From contig JAJECF010000210.1 of assembly GCA_022822125.1 (NCBI GenBank), forward strand, positions 1 to 7,805: a stretch of 7,805 nucleotides of DNA, read 5' to 3'. Numbering within the stretch: the first letter of the stretch is position 1; the number at the start of each line of letters is the position of its first letter. Under the pieces are notes generated by a model. It did no database searches and had not been told where the DNA came from. It was given only the letters and a program-made list of their open reading frames with translations. The DNA comes from Alphaproteobacteria bacterium. GTDB taxonomy: Bacteria > Pseudomonadota > Alphaproteobacteria > Bin95. The position numbers and the translations under genes were made by a program. Shown here piece by piece: positions 1 to 5,915 of this stretch.

Positions 1-577
1 GCACGCCTTCCACGACACGGCGGGCGTTGAGCGAGCCGCGCCGGCCGATCTTGATCATCTCGCCGAACTGCGCGGGATTGGTCGGCTCGCCGACGATGCA
101 GGCGTCGATGCGCTCGCCCCGCGCCGCCAGCCGCTCCAGCATCGGCCTTGTGCCGTTGACCGCCGGCCCCTCCTCGTCGCCGGTGATGAGCAGCGCGATG
201 GAGCCGGGAACCGGGCCGAGGCGCGAAACGGCCGTAACGAACGCCGCGATCGCCCCCTTCATGTCCGCCGCGCCGCGCCCGGTGAGCCGGCCGCCGGCGA
301 CCGTCGCCGAGAAGGGCGGCACGCTCCAGTCGGCAGGGTCGCCCACGGGCACCACATCGGTGTGCCCGGCGAAACAGAACAGCGGCCCCTCGCTGCCGCG
401 CCGGGCGTAGAGATTGTCGATGTCCGGCGTGCCGGGCGCGCTGAACGGCATGCGCTCGCAGGCAAAGCCGAGCGGCTCCAGGGCCGCTTCCAGCACACCC
501 AGTGCGCCCTCGTCGGCCGGCGTGACGCTCGGGCAGCGGATGAGGGCGCGGGCGAGGTCGAGGGCGCCCGCGGACAT
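1..577 (-). CDS. dapE: Succinyl-diaminopimelate desuccinylase, N-terminal part (cut by the left window edge)
   Basis: This cytoplasmic zinc peptidase of the M20 family hydrolyses N-succinyl-LL-2,6-diaminopimelate to LL-diaminopimelate and succinate, in the succinylase branch of lysine and peptidoglycan precursor synthesis. About 192 codons are visible, roughly half of a usual ~380-residue protein; the rest lies left of base 1. The visible part shows the M20 metal site in order: [11 protein letters not shown] (His72, Asp74), [10 protein letters not shown] (bridging Asp105), [11 protein letters not shown] (catalytic base Glu135, ligand Glu136) and GEPT (Glu164). The ATG (577-575) overlaps the dapD stop by one base in TGATG, so translation is probably coupled to dapD. 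The frame is open throughout, so the gene looks intact up to the edge. Family and role are clear from the motifs and from the dapD neighbour. Confidence 0.95.
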   Translation of the reverse strand, partial: MSAGALDLARALIRCPSVTPADEGALGVLEAALEPLGFACERMPFSAPGTPDIDNLYARRGSEGPLFCFAGHTDVVPVGDPADWSVPPFSATVAGGRLTGRGAADMKGAIAAFVTAVSRLGPVPGSIALLITGDEEGPAVNGTRPMLERLAARGERIDACIVGEPTNPAQFGEMIKIGRRGSLNARRVVEGV

Positions 578-1419
578 CAGTCGCGCAGCAGGTCGTTGAT
601 CGCCGTCTTGGCGCGGGTCTGCGCGTCCACCGTCTTCACGATGACGGCGCAGGAGAGGTTCGGCCCCGGGCTTCCGTCCGGCAGCGGCCGGCCCGGCAGG
701 CTCCCCGGCACGACCACCGCGTAGGGCGGCACCCGGCCGGTATGCACCTCGCCGGTGTCGCGGTTCACGATCTTGGTGGTGGCGGAGATGAAGGTGCCCA
801 TGGCGAGCACCGCGCCCTCGCCGACGATCACGCCTTCCACCACCTCGCTGCGCGCGCCGACGAAGCAGTTGTCCTCGACGATCACGGGCTCCGCCTGGAG
901 CGGCTCCAGCACGCCGCCCAGCCCGACGCCGCCGGAGATGTGGCAATTGGCGCCCACCTGCGCGCAGGAGCCGACTGTGGACCAGGTGTCGATCATCGTG
1001 TTCTCGCCGACCCGGGCGCCGACATTCACGAAGCAGGGCATCAGCACGGCGCCCGGCGCGATGTAGGCGGAATGCCGGACCGCACAGTTGGGCACGGCGC
1101 GGAAGCCGGCCCCGGCGAAGCGCGCCGCATCCCAGCCTTCGAACTTGGAAGGCACCTTGTCGTACCAGGGCGCTCCGTCCGGCCCGCCGCTGACCGGGGC
1201 GGAATCCGCAAGGCGGAACGAGAGCAGCACCGCCTTCTTGCACCACTGGTTGACATGCCACGCGCCGTCGACCTTCTCGGCGACCCGCACGTCGCCCCGA
1301 TCGAGCGCGTCGAGCGCCGCTTCGATGGCATCACGGGCCTCGCCTTTCGTGTCCGGCCCGATGGCGGCGCGGTCTTCCCAAGCGCGGTCGATTGCGGCCT
1401 GCATGGTCCCGTCGGACAT
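577..1419 (-). CDS. dapD: 2,3,4,5-tetrahydropyridine-2,6-dicarboxylate N-succinyltransferase
   Basis: This cytoplasmic enzyme transfers succinyl from succinyl-CoA to tetrahydrodipicolinate, the step that commits diaminopimelate synthesis to the succinylase route. The product is 280 residues, normal for the family. Residues 1-~105 form the N-terminal helical domain. From about 115 there is a left-handed beta-helix of hexapeptide repeats containing the family signatures [15 protein letters not shown] (142-156), GGVLEPLQA (168-176) and [19 protein letters not shown] (182-200). The C-terminal part, with [16 protein letters not shown] followed by INDLLRD, closely matches the family ending. The start at 1419 is preceded by a purine-rich GGGGAGAGGGA about 8 nt upstream. 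The stop overlaps the dapE start (TGATG), so the two form an operon. A candidate promoter lies at 1449-1477. Confidence 0.97.
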   Translation of the reverse strand: MSDGTMQAAIDRAWEDRAAIGPDTKGEARDAIEAALDALDRGDVRVAEKVDGAWHVNQWCKKAVLLSFRLADSAPVSGGPDGAPWYDKVPSKFEGWDAARFAGAGFRAVPNCAVRHSAYIAPGAVLMPCFVNVGARVGENTMIDTWSTVGSCAQVGANCHISGGVGLGGVLEPLQAEPVIVEDNCFVGARSEVVEGVIVGEGAVLAMGTFISATTKIVNRDTGEVHTGRVPPYAVVVPGSLPGRPLPDGSPGPNLSCAVIVKTVDAQTRAKTAINDLLRD

Positions 1420-1448
1420 GGATAGTCCCTCTCCCCGGAAAGGCCCGG

Positions 1449-1477
1449 ACCATTCCCGAACCGGCCTGTCCTGTCAA
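1449..1477 (-). promoter_or_regulatory. Candidate sigma-70-type promoter for dapD-dapE
   Basis: On the minus strand there is a perfect TTGACA (1477-1472). A 17-nt spacer then leads to a poor -10 match, AATGGT (1454-1449). The 5' end of the transcript would fall about 25 bases before the dapD ATG. A strong -35 with a weak -10 is plausible for an alphaproteobacterium, but this is pattern matching only. Confidence 0.4.
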
Positions 1478-1495
1478 TGCGACGGGATCGTGCTC

Positions 1496-1501
1496 TATAG
1501 T
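1496..1501 (+). promoter_or_regulatory. Candidate -10 box for the isomerase gene
   Basis: TATAGT lies in the context CTATAGTG, about 32 bases before the ATG at 1534. The same 8-mer occurs at 2943-2950, about 30 bases before the ATG of the seleno-glutaredoxin gene. No convincing -35 is present at the right distance. The surrounding sequence is very GC-rich, so an AT-rich hexamer at this position in both leaders is suggestive but not proof. Confidence 0.3.
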
Positions 1502-1533
1502 GCGGAAAACGCTGCGGAGACCGGGAGTCCTCC

Positions 1534-2121
1534 ATGCCGAAACGCCTTGAATTCTGGTTCGATGTCGGCTCGCCGACCGCCTATCTCGCCCACACGCAGA
1601 TGCCCGGCATCGCCGGGCGCACGGGCGCGGAGATCGCCTGGAAGCCGATGCTTCTCGGCGGCGTCTTCAAGGAGACCGGCAACACACCGCCCGGCGATGT
1701 ATCCGCCAAGTCCGCCTATTACGGTGTGGACCTGCCGCGCTTCGCCAAGCGCTACGATGTGCCCTACAAGCGCAACCCGTTCTTTCCGATCATGACGCTC
1801 GGGCTCATGCGCGGCTGCCTCGCCGCCCAGCGCGACGGATACTTCAAGACCTATGCCGATGCCGTGTTCACGGCGATGTGGGTCGAGGAGAAGAACACGG
1901 GCGACCTCGACGTGCTGCGCGAGGTGCTCACCGCCGCCGGTCTCGACGCCGATGCGCTCTTCGCCGCCACGCAGGAGCCGGCTATCAAGCAGCAATTGAT
2001 CGCCAATACCGAGGAGGCGGTGGCGCGCGGCGCGTTCGGCGCGCCGACCTTCTTCGTCGGCGACGAGATGTTCTTCGGCCAGGACCGGCTGGACTTCGTC
2101 GAGGAGGCGCTGGCTGCCTGA
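1534..2121 (+). CDS. 2-hydroxychromene-2-carboxylate isomerase-like protein (DsbA/GST-kappa fold)
   Basis: This 195-residue soluble protein belongs to the HCCA isomerase branch of the DsbA/kappa-GST superfamily. Known members use glutathione to isomerise 2-hydroxychromene-2-carboxylate in naphthalene breakdown, but many alphaproteobacterial copies have no known substrate. The N-terminal strand FWFDVGSPTAYLA puts a serine (Ser13) where the family has its active-site serine and where DsbA would have CxxC. Then follow KPMLLGGVFKETGNTPP (37-53), the NPFFPIMTLGLMRG stretch (81-94) and the cis-proline loop GAFGAPTFFVG (167-177, Pro171). GGGAG upstream of the ATG supports the start. The gene is divergent from dapD and convergent with the HAD gene, with only 2 bases between the two stops and no terminator. 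No aromatic-degradation genes are nearby, so the true substrate is unknown. Confidence 0.88.
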   Translation: MPKRLEFWFDVGSPTAYLAHTQMPGIAGRTGAEIAWKPMLLGGVFKETGNTPPGDVSAKSAYYGVDLPRFAKRYDVPYKRNPFFPIMTLGLMRGCLAAQRDGYFKTYADAVFTAMWVEEKNTGDLDVLREVLTAAGLDADALFAATQEPAIKQQLIANTEEAVARGAFGAPTFFVGDEMFFGQDRLDFVEEALAA

Positions 2122-2123
2122 GT

Positions 2124-2828
2124 TCAGGGGCAGCCCAACCGGTCCGCGAGGTCGATGAAGTCCTCCGCGACGACGGTGAAGCCGGGATCGGCCTCGAGGT
2201 CGGTCGTCTGGCCGGGGCCGTATTCCGCCCGGCGGGGCACGAAGGCGGTCGCCATGCCCTGCGCGGCCGCGGCGTGCAGGTCTCCGTTATGGGCGGCCGT
2301 CATCATCGCCTCTTCGGGCGCGAGGCCGAGCGCGGCGCAGCTCAGCCGGTAGGCGTCCGGCTGCGGCTTGTAGGCCCGCGCGACCTCGGCGCCCAGGATT
2401 GCGTCCCAGGGCAGCCGCGCATGGCGCGCCATGTTGACCATGAGCGCGATATTGCCGTTGGAGCACGTGCCGATGATGTATTTCCGCTTGAGGCGCGAGA
2501 GGCCCAGAACGGCGTCCGGCCAGGGATCGAGACGATGCCAGGCGCGGTTGAGATCGTCCTTCTCCGCCTCGTCCAGCCCCGACACGCCGAACTCCTCCAG
2601 CACGGATTCCAGGTTCTCCCGGTGGAGCAGGTCGAGGATGGTGTAGGGCCGGGCCCCGCTGCGGACCTCTTCCATGGCGGGCTGGTAGCGGTCCCGCCAG
2701 CGCCGCGCGAAGGCGTGCCAGTCCAGATCGTAGCCCTTCGGCGCCAGCGCCCGGCGCGCCTCCCGCGCCACCGAGCCGCGCCAGTCCACCACCGTGCCGA
2801 ACACATCGAACAGAAGCGCCTTCACCAT
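2124..2828 (-). CDS. HAD-superfamily hydrolase, haloacid dehalogenase type II-like
   Basis: The start is placed at the ATG at 2828 (MVKALLFDVFGT), giving 234 residues. A GGGAGG motif lies about 7 nt upstream, whereas the open frame extending to 2888 adds only an arginine-rich, non-homologous leader. Motif I is FDVFGTVVDW, with nucleophile Asp8 and Phe10 instead of a second Asp, as in dehalogenases rather than phosphatases. Motif II is TCSNGN (Ser123), motif III is AYKPQPDAY (Lys154, Tyr160), and motif IV is AAHNGDLHAA (Asp183). In L-2-haloacid dehalogenases the last motif has the form SSNAWD. Its replacement by AAHNGD means dehalogenation of 2-haloacids cannot be assumed, although this variant is common in proteins that carry the label. 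The substrate is unknown. The gene is convergent with the isomerase and divergent from the seleno-glutaredoxin gene. Confidence 0.87.
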   Translation of the reverse strand: MVKALLFDVFGTVVDWRGSVAREARRALAPKGYDLDWHAFARRWRDRYQPAMEEVRSGARPYTILDLLHRENLESVLEEFGVSGLDEAEKDDLNRAWHRLDPWPDAVLGLSRLKRKYIIGTCSNGNIALMVNMARHARLPWDAILGAEVARAYKPQPDAYRLSCAALGLAPEEAMMTAAHNGDLHAAAAQGMATAFVPRRAEYGPGQTTDLEADPGFTVVAEDFIDLADRLGCP

Positions 2829-2942
2829 CGCCCGGCCTCCCTGCCGCCGCCATGCCGACAGACTGCCTCCGCGTTCCCGCGCCCGCAAGCGGCGCAGGGG
2901 GCCGGACCTGCCGGAGGCCGTGGCCGGGGCCCGAGGAAGGGC

Positions 2943-2950
2943 CTATAGTG
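2943..2950 (+). promoter_or_regulatory. Candidate -10 box (CTATAGTG) for the selenoprotein-chrA operon
   Basis: TATAGT (2944-2949) lies 30 bases before the ATG at 2980, with the same flanks as the box at 1495-1502. No good -35 is seen. The preceding part of the divergent spacer (2829-2942) shows nothing else that can be named. Confidence 0.3.
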
Positions 2951-2965
2951 AGCGCATGATGGGAG

Positions 2966-2971
2966 AGGAGG
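2966..2971 (+). promoter_or_regulatory. Shine-Dalgarno site AGGAGG fixing the selenoprotein start
   Basis: A perfect AGGAGG lies 8 nt before the ATG at 2980. It selects this ATG over those at 2956 and 2959. It also shows that the short reading frame ending at the TGA at 3016 is a real translation start and not chance. No comparable site precedes the internal GTG at 3082. Confidence 0.8.
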
Positions 2972-2979
2972 CTTGCGCG

Positions 2980-3732
2980 ATGAGCGAGGCGATCAAGGTT
3001 TTCTGGCGGCCCGGCTGAACGAGTTGCCTGCGAACCAAGGAGTTCCTCTCGGTCCGTGGGATCGAGTTCGACAGCATAGACGTGACGACGCACCCGACCG
3101 GTATGGACCAGCTGCGCGAACTGGGCGCGCGCTCGATCCCGGTCGTTTCGCGCGGCAGGGATTTTGTCTTCGCCCAGGCGATCTCGGACGTGGTCGCCTT
3201 TCTCGGCCTTGACGAGGATGTGGGGCCGGAGCTGTCCATGCCGGAGCTTGCGGCGAAGCTCGACATGGTGCTGGCAGCCGCCGCGCGCTATGTGGCCCAG
3301 GTGCCGGACGACCGGCTCGGCGACAAGCTGCCGGGGCGGGACCGCGCCTACCGGGTGCTGTTCCACCATATCTTCAACATAGCCGACGCGACCGTCTCGG
3401 CGCTGGAGAGCGGGGAGCCGGTGAACTACGAGGCGCTGACCGCGCCGCCGCCCGACGACATGCAGACCGTCGCCGACATCGTGGCCTATGGCCGGGGCGT
3501 GCGGGCGCGGGTCGCGCACTGGTGGGAGTCGGGGCCGAAGCCGGACCCGGTGGACACCTATTACGGGCCCCACCCGCTGCATGAGGTGTTCGAGCGCACC
3601 ACCTGGCACCCGGCCCAGCATGTCCGCCAGCTCATGCTGATCCACGAGATGCTCGGCATAGAGACGGACGGGCCACTCGGGGCCGAGGATTTCCGCGGCC
3701 TGCCGCTTCCCGAACAGGTCTGGGACGGCTGA
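2980..3732 (+). CDS. Candidate selenoprotein: glutaredoxin domain (UxxC active site) fused to a DinB-like domain; in-frame TGA at 3016-3018
   Basis: Read through the single in-frame TGA at codon 13, this gives 250 residues. Residues 5-75 are a glutaredoxin-like thioredoxin fold: IKVFWRPG, then U-T-S-C (13-16), LRTKEFLSVRGIEFDSIDV, the cis-proline loop ARSIPVV (Pro54) and GRDFVFAQ. Cysteine is expected at residue 13, so the TGA most likely encodes selenocysteine. Cys16 would be the resolving thiol and is the only cysteine in the protein. Residues ~84-230 resemble the DinB/maleylpyruvate-isomerase-like four-helix fold, with candidate metal-binding histidines in LFHHIFNI (His129/130) and TWHPAQHVRQL (His210, His214). 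The start is fixed by AGGAGG at 2966-2971, and a SECIS-like hairpin follows the TGA. The stop overlaps chrA. A seleno-thiol reductase or transferase acting on a low-molecular-weight thiol is inferred; the substrate is unknown. The alternatives are a TGC-to-TGA pseudogene or a sequencing error. Confidence 0.82.
3027..3060 (+). promoter_or_regulatory. SECIS-like stem-loop downstream of the TGA
   Basis: The mRNA can fold into one long hairpin. Paired bases are 3027-3032 with 3055-3060 (six pairs, two of them G-U), 3034-3036 with 3051-3053, and 3038-3040 with 3045-3047. There is an A/C mismatch at 3033/3054 and an asymmetric internal loop (A3037 against C3048-C3050). The apical loop is AGUU (3041-3044). 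It begins 23 nt after the TGA and has G then U at positions 2-3. Bacterial SECIS elements lie within the coding region just after the UGA, with a small apical loop about 16-37 nt downstream and a G among its first two bases; SelB binds this structure. Pairing was worked out by hand, without a folding energy. Confidence 0.72.
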
Positions 3733-5030
3733 GCGGGGAGACGCCGGCCGCGCCGGTCCCGTTCCGGGAGGCGCTGGCGGCCTGGACGCGGATCGGGTTC
3801 GCCAGCTTCGGTGGGCCGGCGGCGCAGATCGCCCTCATGCACCGGGTGGCGGTGGAGGAGAAGCGCTGGCTCGACGAGCCGCGGTTCCTGCATGCGCTCA
3901 ATTTCTGCATGCTGCTGCCCGGGCCGGAGGCGCAACAGCTCGCCACCTATATCGGCTGGCTGCTGCACGGCATACGCGGCGGGCTCGCCGCCGGCCTGCT
4001 GTTCATCCTGCCGGGCGCCGTCATCATCGCCGCGCTTGCCGCGGCCTATGCGCTTTACGGCCGGCTGCCGGCGGTCGAGGCGGCGTTTCTCGGCGTGAAG
4101 GCGGCGGTGCTGGCGCTGGTGTTGGAAGCGCTGCTCCGGATCGCCGGCCGCGCGCTGAGGGACCGTTTCGCCTGGGCGCTCGCCTGCGGGGCGTTCGCCG
4201 CGCTCTTTCTGTTCGACGCGCCCTTTCCGGCTGTCATCGCTGCGGCGGCGCTGGCGGGCGGCGCGTTCCTTCGCAAAGGGACCGAAACCGGGGAGGCCCC
4301 GGCCCGCCTGCGAACCGCGCCCCGCACGGGCAGGCTGGCAATCGTCCTGATTGCCGCCTGGCTGCTGCCGACGGCGCTGCTGCTCGCCTGGCTCGGCGGC
4401 GGGCATGTGTTTTCCGGCATCGCGGTTTTCTTCTCGAAGATGGCGGTGCTGACCTTCGGCGGCGCCTATGCCGTGCTTTCCTGGGTGGCGCAGGAGGCCG
4501 TCGCCGCGCGGGGCTGGCTGACGCCGGGCGAGATGCTGGATGCGCTCGGGCTGGCCGAAACCACGCCGGGGCCGCTCATCCTGGTGGTGGAATTTGTGGG
4601 CTTCCTCGCGGCGTGGCGGGAGGCCGGCGGGCTCGATCCCCTTGTCGCGGGGCTGCTCGGCGCGGCGCTGACGCTCTGGGTGACTTTCGCGCCCTGCTTC
4701 CTGTTCATCCTCGCCGGCGCCCCGCATGTCGAGAGGCTTCGAGGCCGCCCCGGATTGCAGGCCGCGCTTGCCGGCGTGACGGCGGCCGTGGTGGGTGTCA
4801 TCGCCAACCTCTCCATCTGGTTCGCGCTCAATCTGCTGTTCGCCGAAGGCGCGCGGTCGGAAGCGGGCCCGGTCTCCGTCTATCTGCCGGACCCGGCGAG
4901 CCTCGACCTCAAGGCGCTCGCGCTTGCCGCGCTCGCCGCCATTGCGCTTTTCCCGCTCCGCCTCGGCGCGTTCCGCACGCTCGCCCTCGCCGCGCTCGCC
5001 GGCCTGACGTTCCACGCCGCCGGTCTGTAA
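3729..5030 (+). CDS. chrA: Chromate transporter, long-chain CHR family (apparent CTG start)
   Basis: This inner-membrane transporter of the CHR superfamily is known for proton-linked chromate efflux; some relatives may move other oxyanions. The full frame gives 433 residues, normal for the two-domain form. The N-half has FGGPAAQIALMH (27-38) and the LLPGPEAQQ motif (62-70). The C-half has the paired TFGGAYAVL (242-250) and TTPGPLIL (278-285). A series of hydrophobic segments lies between and after these. The first ATG (3837) would remove the conserved FGG signature. The only sensible initiator upstream is CTG at 3729, which gives an N-terminus SGETPAAPVPFREALAAW. It overlaps the selenoprotein stop by four bases (CTGA), implying translational coupling. 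There is only a weak purine-rich GGGACGG just before it. The stop TAA abuts the stop of the convergent lyase gene with no space for a terminator. Confidence 0.88.
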   Translation: MSGETPAAPVPFREALAAWTRIGFASFGGPAAQIALMHRVAVEEKRWLDEPRFLHALNFCMLLPGPEAQQLATYIGWLLHGIRGGLAAGLLFILPGAVIIAALAAAYALYGRLPAVEAAFLGVKAAVLALVLEALLRIAGRALRDRFAWALACGAFAALFLFDAPFPAVIAAAALAGGAFLRKGTETGEAPARLRTAPRTGRLAIVLIAAWLLPTALLLAWLGGGHVFSGIAVFFSKMAVLTFGGAYAVLSWVAQEAVAARGWLTPGEMLDALGLAETTPGPLILVVEFVGFLAAWREAGGLDPLVAGLLGAALTLWVTFAPCFLFILAGAPHVERLRGRPGLQAALAGVTAAVVGVIANLSIWFALNLLFAEGARSEAGPVSVYLPDPASLDLKALALAALAAIALFPLRLGAFRTLALAALAGLTFHAAGL

Positions 5031-5915
5031 TCAGCGGGCCTGCCGGGCGGCCAATGCATCGGCGATGCGGAGCACGGCCTTGGCGCGCTCGGCGACCGGC
5101 ACGTCCACCATCTTGCCGTCCACGGTAATTGCGCCCTCGCCGCGCGCCAGCGCCTCGTCATAGGCCTCGACAACGCGCCGGGCCTCCGCGACCTCTTCGT
5201 CCGTCGGGCCGAACTCCTCGTTGCAGACCCGCACCTGGTTCGGGTGGATACAGGACGCGCCGCAGAGGCCCATCTTCTTCGACCGGCGGACGATGCGCCG
5301 GAAGCCCTCGACATCGCGGAACTCGGCGATGGAGCCGACGAAGCCCATCGGCAGAATGCCGGCCTCCCGCGCGCAGGCGACGACCTGCTGCTTCAGGCCG
5401 TAAAGCGTTTCCTCGTCGGCGGTCATGCCCATGGAGAGGCCGAAATCCTCGGACCCCAGCGACAGCGAGACGCTGCGCGGGTCCGCATGGGCGATCTCGC
5501 GCAGGTTGAGATAGCCCTTCGCCGTCTCGACGGCGATGCAGAGCCGGATCTGCCCCGCCGCGATGCCGCGCTCGGCCTCAAGCTCTGCGACCGTCTGGCT
5601 GAGCGCGATCACATGCTCGGCGCTGTCGACCATCGGGCAGAGCAGCCCGGTCAGCTCCGGAATGACGATCGCCTCCAGGTCGCGCACCGCCAGCCGCCAG
5701 GGCCGGTTAATGCGCACCAGCGTGTCGATGCCCCGGGCCGCGAAGTCGCGCACGATGTCCGGCGCCGCGGCGCGGGCCGTGTCCTTGGCATTGGCCGCGA
5801 CGGAATCCTCCAGGTCGAGGATCAGCCCGTCGGCGCCGACGCCGGGGCCCTTCTCGATGAATTTCTCAGCCGTCGCCGGTATGAACAGCAGCGAACGCCA
5901 GACGGGCAGGCTCAT
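5031..5915 (-). CDS. HpcH/HpaI aldolase / citrate lyase beta-subunit-like (CitE-like) acyl-CoA lyase or thioesterase
   Basis: This 294-residue TIM-barrel protein belongs to the CitE-like family, whose members cleave or hydrolyse beta-hydroxyacyl-CoA esters such as malyl-CoA or citramalyl-CoA with a divalent metal. Signatures are RSLLFIPATAEKFIEKG (7-23), GADGLILDLEDSV (27-39), VRINRPW (67-73, Arg68), CIAVETAKG (126-134, Glu130 as metal ligand), LGSEDFGLSMG (153-163, Asp157 as metal ligand), GASCIHPNQV (219-228) and the C-terminal VDGKMVDVPVAERA. The PKxES-type segment reads PMVDS (94-98). GGAGGAGGG precedes the ATG. The start overlaps the CoA-transferase stop in ATGA, so the two are co-translated. 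This suggests that the transferase activates an acid and this enzyme acts on the CoA ester. The exact substrate cannot be read from sequence: citramalate, malate and itaconate-derived esters are all possible. Confidence 0.9.
   Translation of the reverse strand: MSLPVWRSLLFIPATAEKFIEKGPGVGADGLILDLEDSVAANAKDTARAAAPDIVRDFAARGIDTLVRINRPWRLAVRDLEAIVIPELTGLLCPMVDSAEHVIALSQTVAELEAERGIAAGQIRLCIAVETAKGYLNLREIAHADPRSVSLSLGSEDFGLSMGMTADEETLYGLKQQVVACAREAGILPMGFVGSIAEFRDVEGFRRIVRRSKKMGLCGASCIHPNQVRVCNEEFGPTDEEVAEARRVVEAYDEALARGEGAITVDGKMVDVPVAERAKAVLRIADALAARQAR

Noticed and set aside
742..1425. Plus-strand open frames opposite dapD
   Set aside because: dapD matches its family over the full length. The opposite-strand frames are rich in His, Ala and Arg and resemble no family.
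2980..3018. Pseudogene caused by a nonsense mutation (TGC to TGA)
   Set aside because: It cannot be fully excluded from one sequence. It is less likely because the stop hits exactly the redox cysteine, the rest of the frame is intact, and a SECIS-like hairpin follows.
2287..3645. Long minus-strand open frame across the HAD and selenoprotein genes
   Set aside because: It covers well-supported genes in other frames, crosses an intergenic leader and shows no domain.
3082..3732. A separate DinB-type gene starting at the internal GTG (3082)
   Set aside because: There is no ribosome-binding site before it, and it would begin in the middle of the glutaredoxin fold. Homology and frame continue unbroken back to the ATG at 2980 except for the single TGA.
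3561..5015. Long minus-strand open frame opposite chrA
   Set aside because: Its translation is Arg/Gln/Glu-rich with no recognisable domain, and it is a codon-bias shadow of the transporter gene.
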